64,000 nt of DNA from Diorhabda sublineata (taxonomy: Eukaryota; Arthropoda; Insecta; Coleoptera; Chrysomelidae): assembly GCF_026230105.1 (NCBI RefSeq), contig NC_079474.1, positions 4,288,187 through 4,352,186 on the forward strand, given 5' to 3'. Below the pieces are notes generated by a model, which did not search any database, was not told the DNA's origin, and saw only the letters and a program-made list of their open reading frames with translations. Of the stretch, positions 22,931 through 34,792 are shown in pieces (within the stretch, counting starts at the first letter, position 1; the number at the start of each line of letters is the position of its first letter). Made by a program: the position numbers and the translations under genes.

Positions 22931-23139
22931 ATTATAATGATATTCTTAACGTCCATGTGAAAATTCATCTTTTTTTGGACTAAATTGACTGGACTATAAG
23001 TGTAAAAAGTGATTCTTAATCGCCGTTTCTCGTCGGGGTCTCGTTCTTCATACAATAGAGAATCAGTTTTGATTGTATTACGTTTATAAATCTCTTGGAC
23101 TTTTGTGCATTTTTTAATTTTCATTATTTTGTATTTCAG

Positions 23140-23400
23140 CGAATCGAAATGCGTGCTCCGTTCTACTTAGTGTGTGCCACATTAGTGGTGAGCATCCATA
23201 GCGAAGACACGACAGGGAATGCAGGTTATTTCAATAGGGAACAAATCGAACCAATTAATATGGCCGCCGATCAAGAAACAATAAGTTATCTGTTGCCCAA
23301 ATTAACAGCAAAATACCGCCCCAGTAACGAGTGGACGGGTGTGACCGATCCCAGATTTTACTTGCTTACTGAAATGGAATCCAACGAGCTCGAAAATCAG
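23140..23400 (+). CDS. Diuretic hormone (DH37/DH47) gene: shared signal-peptide exon
   Basis: The exon follows a pyrimidine-rich acceptor ending at 23139, so a non-coding exon must lie upstream. ATG at 23149 opens MRAPFYLVCATLVVSIHS, a clear signal peptide, followed by EDTTGNAGYF and a spacer peptide. The earlier in-frame ATG at 23095 lies inside the upstream intron. The exon ends in phase 0 after 84 codons at a gtaaat donor (23401). It can join in frame to either terminal hormone exon (28909 or 32424), giving preprohormones of 153 or 158 aa. CRF-like diuretic hormones are neurosecretory peptides acting on Malpighian tubules through cAMP-coupled receptors. One gene with alternative DH37 and DH47 exons is known from Tribolium. 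Confidence 0.85.
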
Positions 23401-23883
23401 GTAAATAATGTCTGTACATTGGAAAAAAATCCTATCTTATATGTATTTTCCCCCTAACCTAACAAAAACACCGGAAGTATTCAAACTGTCTTTTTTTATT
23501 GGCCAAAAATATAAATTTCATTCCATAATAATTTTTTCCTCACATATTTTATGTTTAATCAATTATAAGTTTGTGTCACCTTGTAACTAAGAGACAAAAA
23601 AAAACGTGAATTGCTTTATGGCACGTGCTTATTATAAAAATTATAGATCACGTACTCGGAATAATTTGATTACATTCAATGTCCGCAAAAATGATAAATA
23701 TTTATGTAGCCAAACAAAATAAATTGATTTTAATTGGTAAATGAAACGTGAACTGATATTTATTCGATAAAGAGTAAGAAAATTCTTTATATCTCTATAT
23801 AATTGAAATTAACGATTTCTTTTAATAGTAAATTTTAATATCCAAATGAGTAGGCAAACAACAATACACTGAATTACTCAATA

Positions 23884-24058
23884 GGTTCGTTCCAACCCAT
23901 CAAAAAACCGTCTTTGGTACGGTGTCGATTCTGCGCAATATAAATTACGTATTCCAACCGGGTTGATAGCAAATAGCAAGTGCATACACGGAGATTGCGC
24001 AGAAAATATCAAAAAGCGCTTTCAACAACCGTTCCAGATTAGCAGGTTGGAACATACC
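23884..24058. mobile_element. Small MITE in diuretic hormone intron
   Basis: GGTTCGTTCCAACC at the left is mirrored by GGTTGGAACATACC at the right. The element is 175 bp, more GC-rich than its surroundings and has no ORF. Confidence 0.6.
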
Positions 24059-25136
24059 TGATCACATTATTACAACGATATTTCTAACTTCCCTATCATC
24101 TATTATAATTTATCTATGGTTATTTCGCGAATATTAATTAAATTGTAGGCAACCAGTGTTACGGTTTATCAAATTCTAAAATGAGAATGTTTATAGATAT
24201 TTCATTCATAATTTATATATTGTTAACGGTGAAAAATACTGGAAAAAATTCTTCTTCTCGTAGCATTAGATATAAGCAATGCTGACAACTATTTTTTTAT
24301 TTCTTTGGTATAATCGTTTAACTGTCAAATGTCTTTTTGAAGTTAATTCTATTTAAAATTTTTGTGTTTTTTAATAGTTGTTATGTAATTATTTTTCTTT
24401 TCACTTCTTCAAACTTTTTATATGGTTTTCGTCATAATTTTAGGACTTTTTTGATAGAAAATCAGGTTAATATAACAGATAAAAATTGACGTTTCGATTT
24501 ATTTCGGTATTTATCACAGTAGGTCCATTTTTATTTATTTAATTTATGTAATAATATTAATATAAATAACTTCCTTCGTTCTTTAACCTTACTTAGCTTG
24601 TTTTTTTTTTCAACAATTCACCGACAATATACTTATTGTACTGCGGAAGTCTTAATTATATAAAAGTATTTAATACAAAAGGACATGAAACTCATATATT
24701 CTAACCTTAAAGTTTATAATGCACGCGGAAACTCCCGCCACTTGTCACATCGTCTTCTTCTTTTTTATTAATGTGTTATTTGAACTTTGAACTTTTGGTA
24801 GTTTTTCTCGTGATTCTTGCCATTTTTCTTGTATTTACGGAAACGGAAGTTTGGTTTGTATTATAGCTTAATAACGACAATAATGAGGATAACTCTTAGA
24901 AATTAGCAAAGAGAATTTTAAAAGTATGAGAAAGCAGCCAATAACTGCCAATAAAAACTTGAAATGAGAAAATCTGTCACTTGTCACAATCAGCGATTAT
25001 CCTGACGCAAGTGATTGAAAGGCTTTGGGATTGAGTTAGACTATTATCTCTTTATTAACTGACTGGGGTCAATGTGGTAGGAGAAATTGCGAAGGTTAAC
25101 ATATAAAGTTTATAAACATATTAATAGGCTACAGGA

Positions 25137-25570
25137 ATGTTGACGTCACACACCGCCATTGTTGAAGAAATTAAAATTTTCACTTTTACGCTTGAATTGC
25201 ATACTCAGTTATCTAAAATAACATTTATGCGGAAATTTTCTTGTGCAGAAGAAATAGAGCCAGAGAATAATAGATCTGCACAACGGATGATAAATCAGCT
25301 TGATGTTATTGAAGCTTCTTACTAACAGCATTGAATCGAACTAAAATTACATTCCAAACAAATACTAGAATTGCTGTTTCTAAACGCTGCACCTTACGCC
25401 GCATTCCCGAAGCTTCACATCGTGTAGTCGGTTTCTTATCTCTGGTTACATCAATAAATTCTAGTGCATCAATTATTACAGATCGTTCTTTTTCTAACGC
25501 TTAAAAGGCATCATGTCGAGCAGACCAACGAGTTTGAAAAACTCTTAACTTTTAAATTTGTACGCTACAC
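25137..25570 (-). mobile_element. hAT transposase fragment
   Basis: The minus strand reads TRWSARHDAF, then ALEKERSVIIDALEFIDVTR, then ILVFVWNVILVRFNAVSKKL. This resembles the TRW-S-RHDA region of ZMYM-like hAT transposases. Stops and a frameshift disrupt it. Confidence 0.6.
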
Positions 25571-26268
25571 CAAGATTTCCCAACGATGGGTGGATATAGT
25601 TATGGAAAATTCTTTAAGAAAATTGATCTGAATTGATTTTACTTTTTCCCGTTTCTGAAATTTTAGTATTTCAAAAATTTTGTCAGCTCTCAAATCATAC
25701 AGCCGGGTCTCGCGGGCCTAAGAGTGAATCCATCACTGCGTTGACGATATGTGTTAAGTGATTTCTGATTTTTACGTATTTTCTTTGATAAATTTTACGA
25801 ATAAATCCCTTATGACACAAAAAATATTACCATATTATACAACAGTACACTTTTTAAATAACTTACACTTTTGAAGAACTACCTAACCTCAAAAACTTTG
25901 TTTGGAAAGTGAACTATAACACTATGGTTGCCGTGACGTCATGCTCCACGTTGTCTAAGACAAAAAACCAAAAAAAAGCCATAAAATTATAGTGAGTGTC
26001 CATTCCACACACATGTTCACATGAATTTTTCTTGATAAGTTCAGGAAATATTAGTTTGTGTATTTACAAAAGTGATGTATCAAAAAGCTGTAAGTACAAA
26101 GTGATAATTATTTAAGTGTATAATTCCTTACAGCATGCACAACAATATACAGCATGTTTGTTTTTCACACACACTAATATTTCTAACACTTTACACTGCA
26201 TTAATTACACAATCCCATTAGATTTGAAAAATAATGCAATATACTCGTGATAAATAAAAAAATACTTA

Positions 26269-26907
26269 CGAGGGGGTACACAAAAAACAACCTTATACTC
26301 TCCATTACAAGTAATACATTTGTCCCAGCGGTGTTTCCATCCACTCGATAGAGATGGTTGCAAGCTCCAGTCTCGTTATTTTCTTGATGTCTTCAATGTT
26401 TTCAAATCGCCGTCCTTTCATGCCCCTTTTCATGCGTGGTAACAAGAAAAAGTTTAACCAAAAACTGGCTAACAATGATGGCTGAGTGTGCAGATGCGTT
26501 ATCATGATGGAAAAACCAGTCACCTGTTTGCTGAACCGAGCTCCAAGATATTCCACTGATTTCAGACAGTTGATCAATTGTTTGTCGACGGTCTGTGCGC
26601 AAAAGCTCTCGAATTCTTTCAACATTTTCATCGATTCGGGCAGTCGATGGACGTCCAGAGCGAGGTTTGTCATCAATCGACATGTCGCCATTTTTAAATC
26701 GAAAAAAACCACTCATACACTTGAGTTTTCCCCATAGCATCATCTTTGAAAGCAGTTTTCAACATTAAAATAGTTTCAGCAGCGTTTTTAAATTTTCCAC
26801 TTAACTAGCGACGAATTGTGCTAGGCAGGCACTAGCGGCAGAAATCAGTACTACAAAAGCTCCACCCATGGCAATGCTATTCCGGTTACTTTTGGGTACC
26901 CCCTCGT
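26269..26907 (-). mobile_element. Internally deleted mariner (MITE-like) with TIRs and TA duplication
   Basis: CGAGGGGGTAC ends in inverted orientation are flanked by TA at 26267-26268 and 26908-26909. The minus-strand ORF joins the helix-turn-helix region (DDKPRSGRPSTARIDENV, RRQTIDQLSEISGIS) directly to the second catalytic motif (FFHHDNASAHS), so the first Asp segment is deleted. A second frame carries the C terminus (RMKRGMKGRRFENIEDIKK). Non-autonomous. Confidence 0.85.
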
Positions 26908-27279
26908 ATTCTTCTGTTTCTTCTATGTATAGTTAACAATCGGATTGAATAATGAAGGGGCGAAGGACTTGCTTACACATAATCTCACTTTCTTTTTATA
27001 ATACTAACAATGTTCAGGAATTGTTTTAAAATTATACAGTTTATGAGACACAACTTCAAACTCGATCCATACCTTCGCTGTAGCATCTTGGTGTCGTCAT
27101 TCAAATCAACAAAGATCCACTAAAACTACTGTTTTCATAAAGAAGGTTGGTTCAGGATTTGGTCCTAACTGGACATAAAGTATCACCATTAAATTCCCCT
27201 TAGTCTCGTGACCGAATTAGCTTAGAGAGCGTCACAAAAATTTTGTTCCAGACCAAAAAACTATAAACTCCGCATCGGC

Positions 27280-27690
27280 TTCTAATCCTCTACAAAGCTT
27301 AGATTTGTCCATCTTTGGAGTATTGCTCGCACTCTCAAGCGTACCCTGAGGATGATGGACTCAATACAGAAGAGATCAATTCTATTTATAGGCGATCCAG
27401 AGTTGACTAGACACTTCGAGTACAGACCTGAGTCTGTTTTACCGAAGTATCGGTAGGTGCTGTTTCGAGCTGCCCAACATAATCCCATCTAAAGTAATAT
27501 TTGCAAAACCTACTCTACAAATAGGAGTTCGCATCCAAACGCCAATTTATCGGGACTCTTTTCTTTGGAGAAGTGCAAGTCAGTGTAATCAGCTACCAAC
27601 ACAACCTAAAGAAATTCAATATCAATATCCACAGGCATCTTCACACGGCAGGCCCCACTCTAGTGTAATAGGGTTTACCTTCTGGTGTTT
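27280..27690 (+). mobile_element. LINE ORF2 C-terminal fragment
   Basis: The plus strand reads (with frameshifts) ICPSLEYCSHSQ and later TPIYRDSFLWRSASQCNQLP. This corresponds to the IRPxLEYCSHxW and RDSFFWRxxxxWNxLP motifs at the end of a widespread insect non-LTR family. Confidence 0.65.
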
Positions 27691-27980
27691 GTTTCTTTGA
27701 TCAAAAAAAATAGACACATACTAGACAAGACAAGTTTTCAAAATGTTAATCGACGATAATTTGAAATCTCTCCAATTTTACAGTTAACTTAAGAAAAGTA
27801 AACTCAACTAAAAGGTCTTCATCTTATGATGTTCTTGTGTTGTCAGTTGAACATAAAATGTTACATTTTGCTTATACTCAGTGCAGGATTTAGAATTTTG
27901 GCGCCCCTAGACACGATAATTTTTCCGTACCTTAGTCTGGTTAAGGTTATCTTTCGATAAACCTTTATTAAAGAATTGTA

Positions 27981-28829
27981 TAACACATCACTCTAATAAG
28001 TCGTGTGAATAACTAAGAAAAACACATTTTTTTGTCAAAAATCGATTTTATTCATCAATATAATCTCCTTCAAGAGCATTACGACCATTCCAACGCTTCT
28101 CTAAGTTTTCGATGTCGTACTTGTAGAAGGATTTGTCTTTTAATTCAAAATAGGCTTCAGATTCAGCGATTGCTCCTTCATTTGAGCTGCATTTCTTACC
28201 GGCGAGCATTTTTTTGAAAAAAGCGAATAACCAGTAGTCACTGGGGGCCAGATCTGGACTATAGGATGGTTGAAGAAGCAATTCGAAATGTAATTCGTTC
28301 AATTTAACCATCGTTGCCATCGATTTATGAATCTGTGGATTATCTTGTTTGAAACAGTAGATTTTTCTTTGAAATTTTTGCATATAAACATACATAATAC
28401 TTAACCTTCGCATACATAACCTTACCAGATGACTGTTGTGCCTTTGGACGCTTCAGATGTGGTTCACCGGATGCAGTCCACTCAGATGATGATCGTTTCG
28501 ATTCCGGAATGAAGTGATGGATTCATGTTTCATCCATTGTTAAATATTTACGCAAAAAATTGATTTATTGCGTGTTTAAATGCAACAAACCAATAACAAA
28601 TGGTTTTTTTTGATGGAACAAACATTTTTGAAGTCATTGCTCAGCTTGTACATCCAATGTTTTGAAAATAACAAAAGTATCTGTACTTGAATGGTTGTCA
28701 CTTTTTTTCTGACTTATCGAAATGTCATGAAATTTTGACACATAGTTGGTACTTCATGAACATCATATGGATTTAACAATGGCAGCGCCATCTGTGTATC
28801 AGTCACAAGATTTATTGAGTGATGTGTTA
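27981..28829 (-). mobile_element. 5'-deleted mariner next to the DH37-like exon
   Basis: TAACACATCACTC-type inverted ends lie at 27981 and 28829. The minus strand encodes MDETWIHHFIPESKRSSSEW, QDNPQIHKS and SYSPDLAPSDYWLF, covering all three catalytic motifs, and ends GDYIDE. The N-terminal helix-turn-helix half is missing. The element ends only 79 bp before the DH37-like exon acceptor. Confidence 0.8.
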
Positions 28830-28908
28830 TGTTAGTTAGTTAGCTAGTATGAAATCTATTTCGTTTTGCGTATATTAGTTAAGTTAACCATATGTTGTTT
28901 ATTTTTAG

Positions 28909-29118
28909 GAAAGACTGAACAAGAAAATCCGCAACAAACGTTTCAACATCGAGGTAAATCCTCAGAGACAGACCAGATACTACGATTTGGACGATGCTCC
29001 TTCCCTATCGATCAATGCTCCTATTCAAACATTGAGGAAAGCTTATGCTATCGAAAGGTTACGAGAACGAGTCAGAGCAAACAGGGAATTCCTAAAAAAT
29101 CTGAACGATTTACAGTAA
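28909..29118 (+). CDS. Diuretic hormone gene: DH37-like alternative terminal exon
   Basis: The acceptor is tttttag at 28908. The exon enters in phase 0 and runs 69 codons to TAA 29116-29118. It encodes a KKIRNKR processing site and a CRF-like peptide containing APSLSINAPIQTLRKAYAIE and NREFLKNLNDLQ. This resembles tenebrionid DH37: SITAPIDVLRK-like start, NREFL-like end, no C-terminal Gly, so a free acid. The basic site lies 18 residues upstream of the expected hormone start and no dibasic directly precedes it. The mature peptide may therefore be an N-terminally extended 58-mer, or may be cut at a single Arg. A separate AATAAA (29488) supports use as a terminal exon. Confidence 0.85.
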   Translation, partial: ERLNKKIRNKRFNIEVNPQRQTRYYDLDDAPSLSINAPIQTLRKAYAIERLRERVRANREFLKNLNDLQ

Positions 29119-29487
29119 TTCAAATGTAGACAAAAAATTAGTCAACAAAACCATTTATTAGATCGTTACTATATAGAAAAAGGATAATTATACATTGGAA
29201 TTTTTTAAACATGAGATTTTCAACATTATTGCTGTATTTGATTGTTTCTTCTGTATTTTTTATGGTGTACATTTCAAATCGAATTTATTGTTAACTTTGG
29301 AATATTTGAAAAGGACAAACCACTTCACGCCAATATTAAGATTTTTTTTCTAAATTCGCAGTATTTAGATCAAAAAAGTTGTTGATTACCTCAAGGTCGA
29401 TCAAAACTAATAAGTACTAAACGAATTTTTCGAAATTCAGACATTTTATTATTAAAAATTTCAGTTTTAAAATGTTCCCAAGAAAAT

Positions 29488-29493
29488 AATAAA
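29488..29493 (+). terminator. Candidate polyadenylation signal after the DH37-like exon
   Basis: AATAAA 370 bp downstream of the DH37 stop, upstream of the MITE and well before the DH47 exon. Confidence 0.4.
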
Positions 29494-29850
29494 TATTTCT
29501 ATTCAATATAAGCAAATAATTTATAATTTAAGTTAATTATAAATCTCATTTATCATTTTTTAGAATATTCCAAGAAATCTAGTCACTTATTTATTTATTT
29601 ATTTTATTTATAAGTTTATACAGTATATCTCGACAGTATTAAATATTACCTCTAACTCAAATTTTCCTATGGTCTATTTGGAAAGTAGATATTTATAAAT
29701 ATGTAAAAAGATCAACTAAACTATTTGTAATATTAATTTCGCAGATTCTGACCCCATTTTTTCAACATTGATGAGTTACACTACTTTCTAAACGAGACTT
29801 ATTATAAAGAGTGTCCTGAAAAGAGTGACAGCTTTCAAACAGAAGAATAA

Positions 29851-30210
29851 AGGCCAATTTATAGACTTGCCGTTGCTGTTCGCGGGTGACGTTTGACGTC
29901 TATTGACCCTATCCATAAACATGACGTTGCTGCCGTTAACCTAAAAATGTTGACGTGTGTACTGCAGTTTGGTTTTCATGATATTTCTGTTGTTTTGTTT
30001 GTAATCCGGTATTTATTAAAGATATTGTGGAAAATAACGAATAGTTTTGTTATTGGAACAAATGTGACAAACTCAATCGGATGTGATTGGCCAACGGGAA
30101 AAGATAAAATTCATTTATATTGTCACATGGCGACGTCAAACGTCAATGTTTTTAATTTTGTAACAACAAACGTCAATGGCAAACGGAAAGTCAAGTTTAT
30201 GAATCGGCCT
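29851..30210. mobile_element. MITE with TAA target duplication
   Basis: The ends AGGCCAATTTATAGACTTG and CAAGTTTATGAATCGGCCT are inverted repeats. TAA flanks both sides (29848-29850, 30211-30213). A 3-bp TAA/TTA duplication suggests the PIF/Harbinger class. The open reading frame inside is incidental. Confidence 0.75.
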
Positions 30211-30539
30211 TAATTGTTTTATAAATGATTTAAGTCTATAAAAAGTTTCATCACTCTTTTAGAACCTCTCGTATAAAAGGGCATATTTAGATGATTAAAA
30301 ATCAATCTTATTTATGATTAATTTACAAATAAACTTTATATTATTGTTTTTTTTTTTATTAAAAATGATTTTAACTCGCTATAATGACTTCATTTTATTA
30401 GTATTTTTATTAATATTGACCTTTTTACATGTCATTTTGTTCATATGTAAAAATTTGTTGCTATAATAAATACATTACCTTGAAGCAGTGTACTTTGTGT
30501 TATTTCTTCTAACATCTCCTTTTACTTAACAAAATTTTA

Positions 30540-31780
30540 AACTCAAATTCACGTACGATTTGAAACAACCGATTTTCGACATCAAGATATCACAGAAATG
30601 TTAATGACAGGTGACACATGACACAAAGCTTCGTATAATAGATCCGTTTCCGTTGATATGGGGTACGTTCCACTTAATTCGTACGCGTTTCACCAAAAGA
30701 CTTTTCCTAAAGAATCGAACGGTCTATTTTCATTAAACTCACACAATCCAATTTTGTGACGTCAGAAATTACAGCAAATATGTAGCCTTTCTATGAAATA
30801 TTGACAAGGTTAATAGTAATATCAAGTCATGTAATATTTCTTCAATCTTTTGAGTCAATATAAAAATGTAATATATAAAAGTTACAAGGCGTGAATGTTT
30901 CAAATTGGAGCGCCAAGGGGCTGAAGGATGAAGGCCACAAAAAAGCCTCGAAGCAAAGAAGCAACCAAAGGTGTGAAATGGAACTGAACAACAGTCCAAA
31001 TCGCTAGTGCAAAAGGCACCAAACGAGGGAACTGCTAAAGGCAAAAAGGACCTGCAGCTAGAGGAAAAGACAGGGCACAACTAGTGAAATGGGGGGCTCC
31101 CAATAAACAATTAGTAAAACACCTCAGAGCTGAGGTGCATCCAAATAAGTATTGGACTCATACAAGAGCTATGGGTGAATAGAGGCCATATTTAAGGTCT
31201 CAACATTAACTGATGCTTCATCATTGGCGACGACGCAAACGCACATCGCCAGTTTGAATGGGGCAGCACCGATAACAATATAAATGTAAAAATGTAATTT
31301 TTTGGGTCCGTTTCCCATCTTGTGCTTATAATTTTTTTCAAATATAAGAAGCTACTCACATTTTATTCACCTTATAATGTAAAATTGACGTAAAATAGAC
31401 CAAATTATTCATTATTATGTTGTTGGTTTACATTATGAAGTGAGGTTATATCGTGTAATTTGTGACGTCAGAAGACAGTATGACAGGTTTGGTTAAGTAA
31501 ACCGTCCTATACTCAATTGAGTCTTGGGTTTAATAAACCTATAATATAAACCAAAGTTTCAAAGTTTTCGAAATGACTTTCAATAACGCGCCGTTGATAT
31601 TATTCAAATGATTATAGGAAGGATGTCATATTAGTGGTAGTTCAGGTTTAGACCACCAGTCGATGTCAATTTGGTTGTAACAAATAACGTTGTCATGGTC
31701 TATCTAGATATGGGTGGTCTGTGGCCAGCATTGAGAATCTAAATACAGGTGTTTTAGAAATAGTATCGAGATCCAACAAG
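30540..31780. other. Intronic repeat-like DNA, no gene recognised
   Basis: This stretch lies in the intron before the DH47 exon. The 30900-31260 portion is purine-rich and less AT-rich than its surroundings, with no convincing domain. It could be part of an unclassified transposon. Confidence 0.35.
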
Positions 31781-31879
31781 AAATGGATCAAGTTATTGAT
31801 TGTCCAATGTTCCAACGAAGATCTGAATTGAATTTTCTTATCTGTTAAGAAGAGTTTATGATATAGAATCAATATTAGT

Positions 31880-32340
31880 CCAGGGAGAACCGGCTCTAGA
31901 GAAGACAAAGACTGTTCCATCTGTAGGCAAGGTAATGACGTCGGTTTTTTTGGGAGAATTTCTATTGAAAAAGAAAAAACTATTAACGGCAAGTATTATG
32001 AGAACTTATTGCATAGTTTGAGCGATGAAATCAAGCATGAACGGTCGCAATTGGCTAAATGGAAAATGTTGTTTCATCAATACAATGTACAAGCTCAAAC
32101 ATCAGTTATCGCACTGGTAAAAATTAATAAATTAAAGTTCGAATTGATGAATGGATGAGTGATCAAAGATTTTCCAACATTGAAGAGGTGATGTCGGCAG
32201 TTAATGACTATTTTGAGCAGCTTGACGATTCTTATTACAAAAAGCAGTTTACGTTGGAAAATAAATATTTTTTTCCAAAATTTTTGTGTTTTCTTTGTTG
32301 GGACAGGGATTCCGTTGAAAAAAAATGTTATTTCAAATAG
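31880..32340 (+). mobile_element. Mariner transposase C-terminal fragment
   Basis: The plus strand reads GEPALEKTKTVPSVGKVMTS, then YYENLLHSL, FHQYNVQAQTSVIALVKINK and RFSNIEEVMSAVNDYFEQLD. The catalytic Asp of the HQDNA motif is replaced by Tyr. It ends less than 100 bp before the DH47-like exon. Confidence 0.75.
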
Positions 32341-32423
32341 TTAATGAATTTATTTTGGATTGATTAAGCCGTATATATGTTTTAGTAGTTGTAAATATTT
32401 GGAAACATTTCAAATTGTTCCAG

Positions 32424-32648
32424 ATAACTGACCCTGAAATAAGGATGAAACGAGCAGGCGGTCGAATTGGTGAAACTGGCGGTTCTTTATCAATCGTTAA
32501 TTCCCTCGATGTATTGCGCAATCGATTATTACTGGAAATAGCGCGGAAGAAGGCGAAAGAGGGTGCCACTCGTAACAGACAGATGCTGATGAACTTGGGC
32601 AAACGAGGATTTTTCCAAACACGCCATGGATTCTTCAACGATGTGTAA
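32424..32648 (+). CDS. Diuretic hormone gene: DH47-like alternative terminal exon
   Basis: The acceptor is ttccag at 32423. The exon enters in phase 0 and runs 74 codons to TAA 32646-32648. After ITDPEIRMKR comes a 48-residue CRF-like peptide beginning AGGRIGETGGSLSIVNSLDV and ending RQMLMNL, followed by GKR. That predicts prohormone cleavage and C-terminal amidation. A short tail GFFQTRHGFFNDV follows. The SLSIVNSLDVLRNRLLLEIA core is characteristic of insect DH44/DH47 hormones. It shares the first exon with the DH37-like isoform. An AATAAA follows at 32767. Confidence 0.9.
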   Translation: MTDPEIRMKRAGGRIGETGGSLSIVNSLDVLRNRLLLEIARKKAKEGATRNRQMLMNLGKRGFFQTRHGFFNDV

Positions 32649-32766
32649 AGAGCTCTAATTGAAACGATTTATGAAAATGGTGCTTTTTATCAATCAGTTT
32701 TAATATGTTTATCCATTTTATTAAAGGCACTAAAAGGTTTATTAGAAACATGTTTTTCTGTCCAAA

Positions 32767-32772
32767 AATAAA
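32767..32772 (+). terminator. Candidate polyadenylation signal after the DH47-like exon
   Basis: AATAAA about 120 bp downstream of the DH47 stop codon. Confidence 0.55.
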
Positions 32773-33213
32773 ATCGAGGAACAAAAGTTTTTAGACAAAA
32801 TGCCTGAATATAAATTTCGTTCTAAATTACTCAACTATTTAAAGATAATACGAAAAAATGTTAGGTAAAATATTTTGTCAACTTCATTAGTGTCAACGGG
32901 ACACGAAAGTTATTTCCCAAAGTACAGATGTTGTGGTACTTGCACTTATAGATATAATCAATTGATATAACTCGACCTTCCTAACTTGGCACTTGACCTT
33001 TTCAAAAAACTGCGTCCATTGACCCATCAGTTTCTTATTGTCGACATCGTAAAAATTCCAAAGGCGTAGGAAACTTTTTATTATTAGTTTTGTATTGATT
33101 TGATTTCAATTCAAAACGTTGAGATTGAGCTAACGAGTAAAAAGATAAAAACGTTTTGATCGGTACAACTGTCAGAAAGATCGCTTAACAATAATCGGGT
33201 TAGAACTAAAGGC

Positions 33214-34240
33214 CGGTACACACTTTTCATGTATCCTTCCGATCATTCAGTCGGACGAATGACAACTTTCCGACTTACACGACTCCGATCATGCATCTGA
33301 TTCGTTTAAAGGCTGCAGGACGCGTGTCGGTTGGAATCTGTAATAATATTTCCGAGGTTTTACAGTGTTTTTCCAATTAAATTGGCGATATTATCTGATA
33401 TAAAACCGGAAGAGGTATCCAGTACTGTATGACAAGACAAACGAGCAATACCCAAACGCCAATTACAAAGACATGATCTAGAAAAAATGAATTACAGCAG
33501 CATCAATCGAATAATCAACAAGTAACTACAATAACCTATCAATATCAGTCCATATATCCTCTGTTTTAACACCTGCTACCAACCAAGAAGAAAATCGTAT
33601 GCAGATATCTTGAGCCTCCACATTTTCCAAATCATGTTGCACCAATACCAAATGCGGCGCCAGCCATCACCTAAGAAGAAGACGTCGACATTTAGTATAT
33701 TTTCCTTCTACGGATCTTCTTTTCCCAACAGAATGTACTCAAAATCTGCGTTTTCCTCGGTTTTCGGTTGCTAAAATTTTACGCACAGAACCTTTCAGCG
33801 ATTTTAATTGAATCGAAACTGGCGAATGTCTCCAGCTGGAGCTGGAGTTCGGAAAGAACTCGTATGTGCTCACCTCTTCCGATCCCGCACCGATCCGTTC
33901 TTTGGAGCAAAATCGGACCGGATTGGTGTATGACAAGTGTGTTCCGACCTTAACAGAGAAATATTGTGTTCAAAGTTAAACAGAATGAGTTTAAGTTAAG
34001 TAGACGTAAAAGATCGTTACTTAAATGCCTTTTGATTGAGGAGATGCAAGACGACGAAATACTTCGTACGTGTGGATGTGGGATGACGAAAGCCAAAAAA
34101 CACCGTCTGTTTGAGCTCAAAAATGAAGAGGGACTATAAAAAATTGATCACTATCCATCTGCGTGAAGATAGCATAAAATTTTCCCAATTTTTTCGTCTT
34201 TCTGGTGAACAATTCGACTTCGTGCTAGGATTAACCCGTA
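33214..34240 (+). mobile_element. PIF/Harbinger-like remnant
   Basis: Near 34160-34240 the plus strand reads REDSIKFSQFFRLSGEQFDF, the conserved start of Harbinger transposases. The rest of the transposase is absent. The left flank (ggccggtacacacttttc) resembles a Harbinger terminal repeat. Boundaries are approximate. Confidence 0.5.
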
Positions 34241-34792
34241 GGGGTCACACCTCCTAAAAATAACGTATCGGTTAGGTTAGGTTAGGTCAAAATGGGGTCA
34301 AAATGACCCGACGCATAAAAACAGATGTTAATTGCGTTCTTTTTAATGTATCGATTCAAATCTTGCGGGAATACAAAGATTAGAACATCCTCTTCATAAT
34401 CAAATTGTTTTTTCAATTAGTTAACATCAAAAAATTGCAATAAAATTTTTTTTCGGAAATTGTTACTTCTTTTATAAAAAAAATCTTTAAATTTCAATTT
34501 TAGGGATAAGTTAATAAAATTTGCAACGTGGCTTTCAGAAAGTATACACTCCACAAAAATTATAACATCAATCATTATTTTTTGAATATTTTAAATGCGT
34601 TGTCTGTTTTTTGGATTTTATTATTATTACGAATTAAAACACCAATAGGTACGCCTTTTGCGATATTTATTTTATATCAGTTTAATCTACAGAGGACAAA
34701 AAGTTTGATAGAAAATATCAAAAAAATTGTACAAAACATCTATACAATAAAAAACGGTGCTAAAACTAAAACCAGCCATTTCTAATAGCTTG

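Noticed and set aside
29893..30213. 106-aa plus-strand ORF between the hormone exons
   Set aside because: It lies almost wholly inside an inverted-repeat MITE and has no motif.
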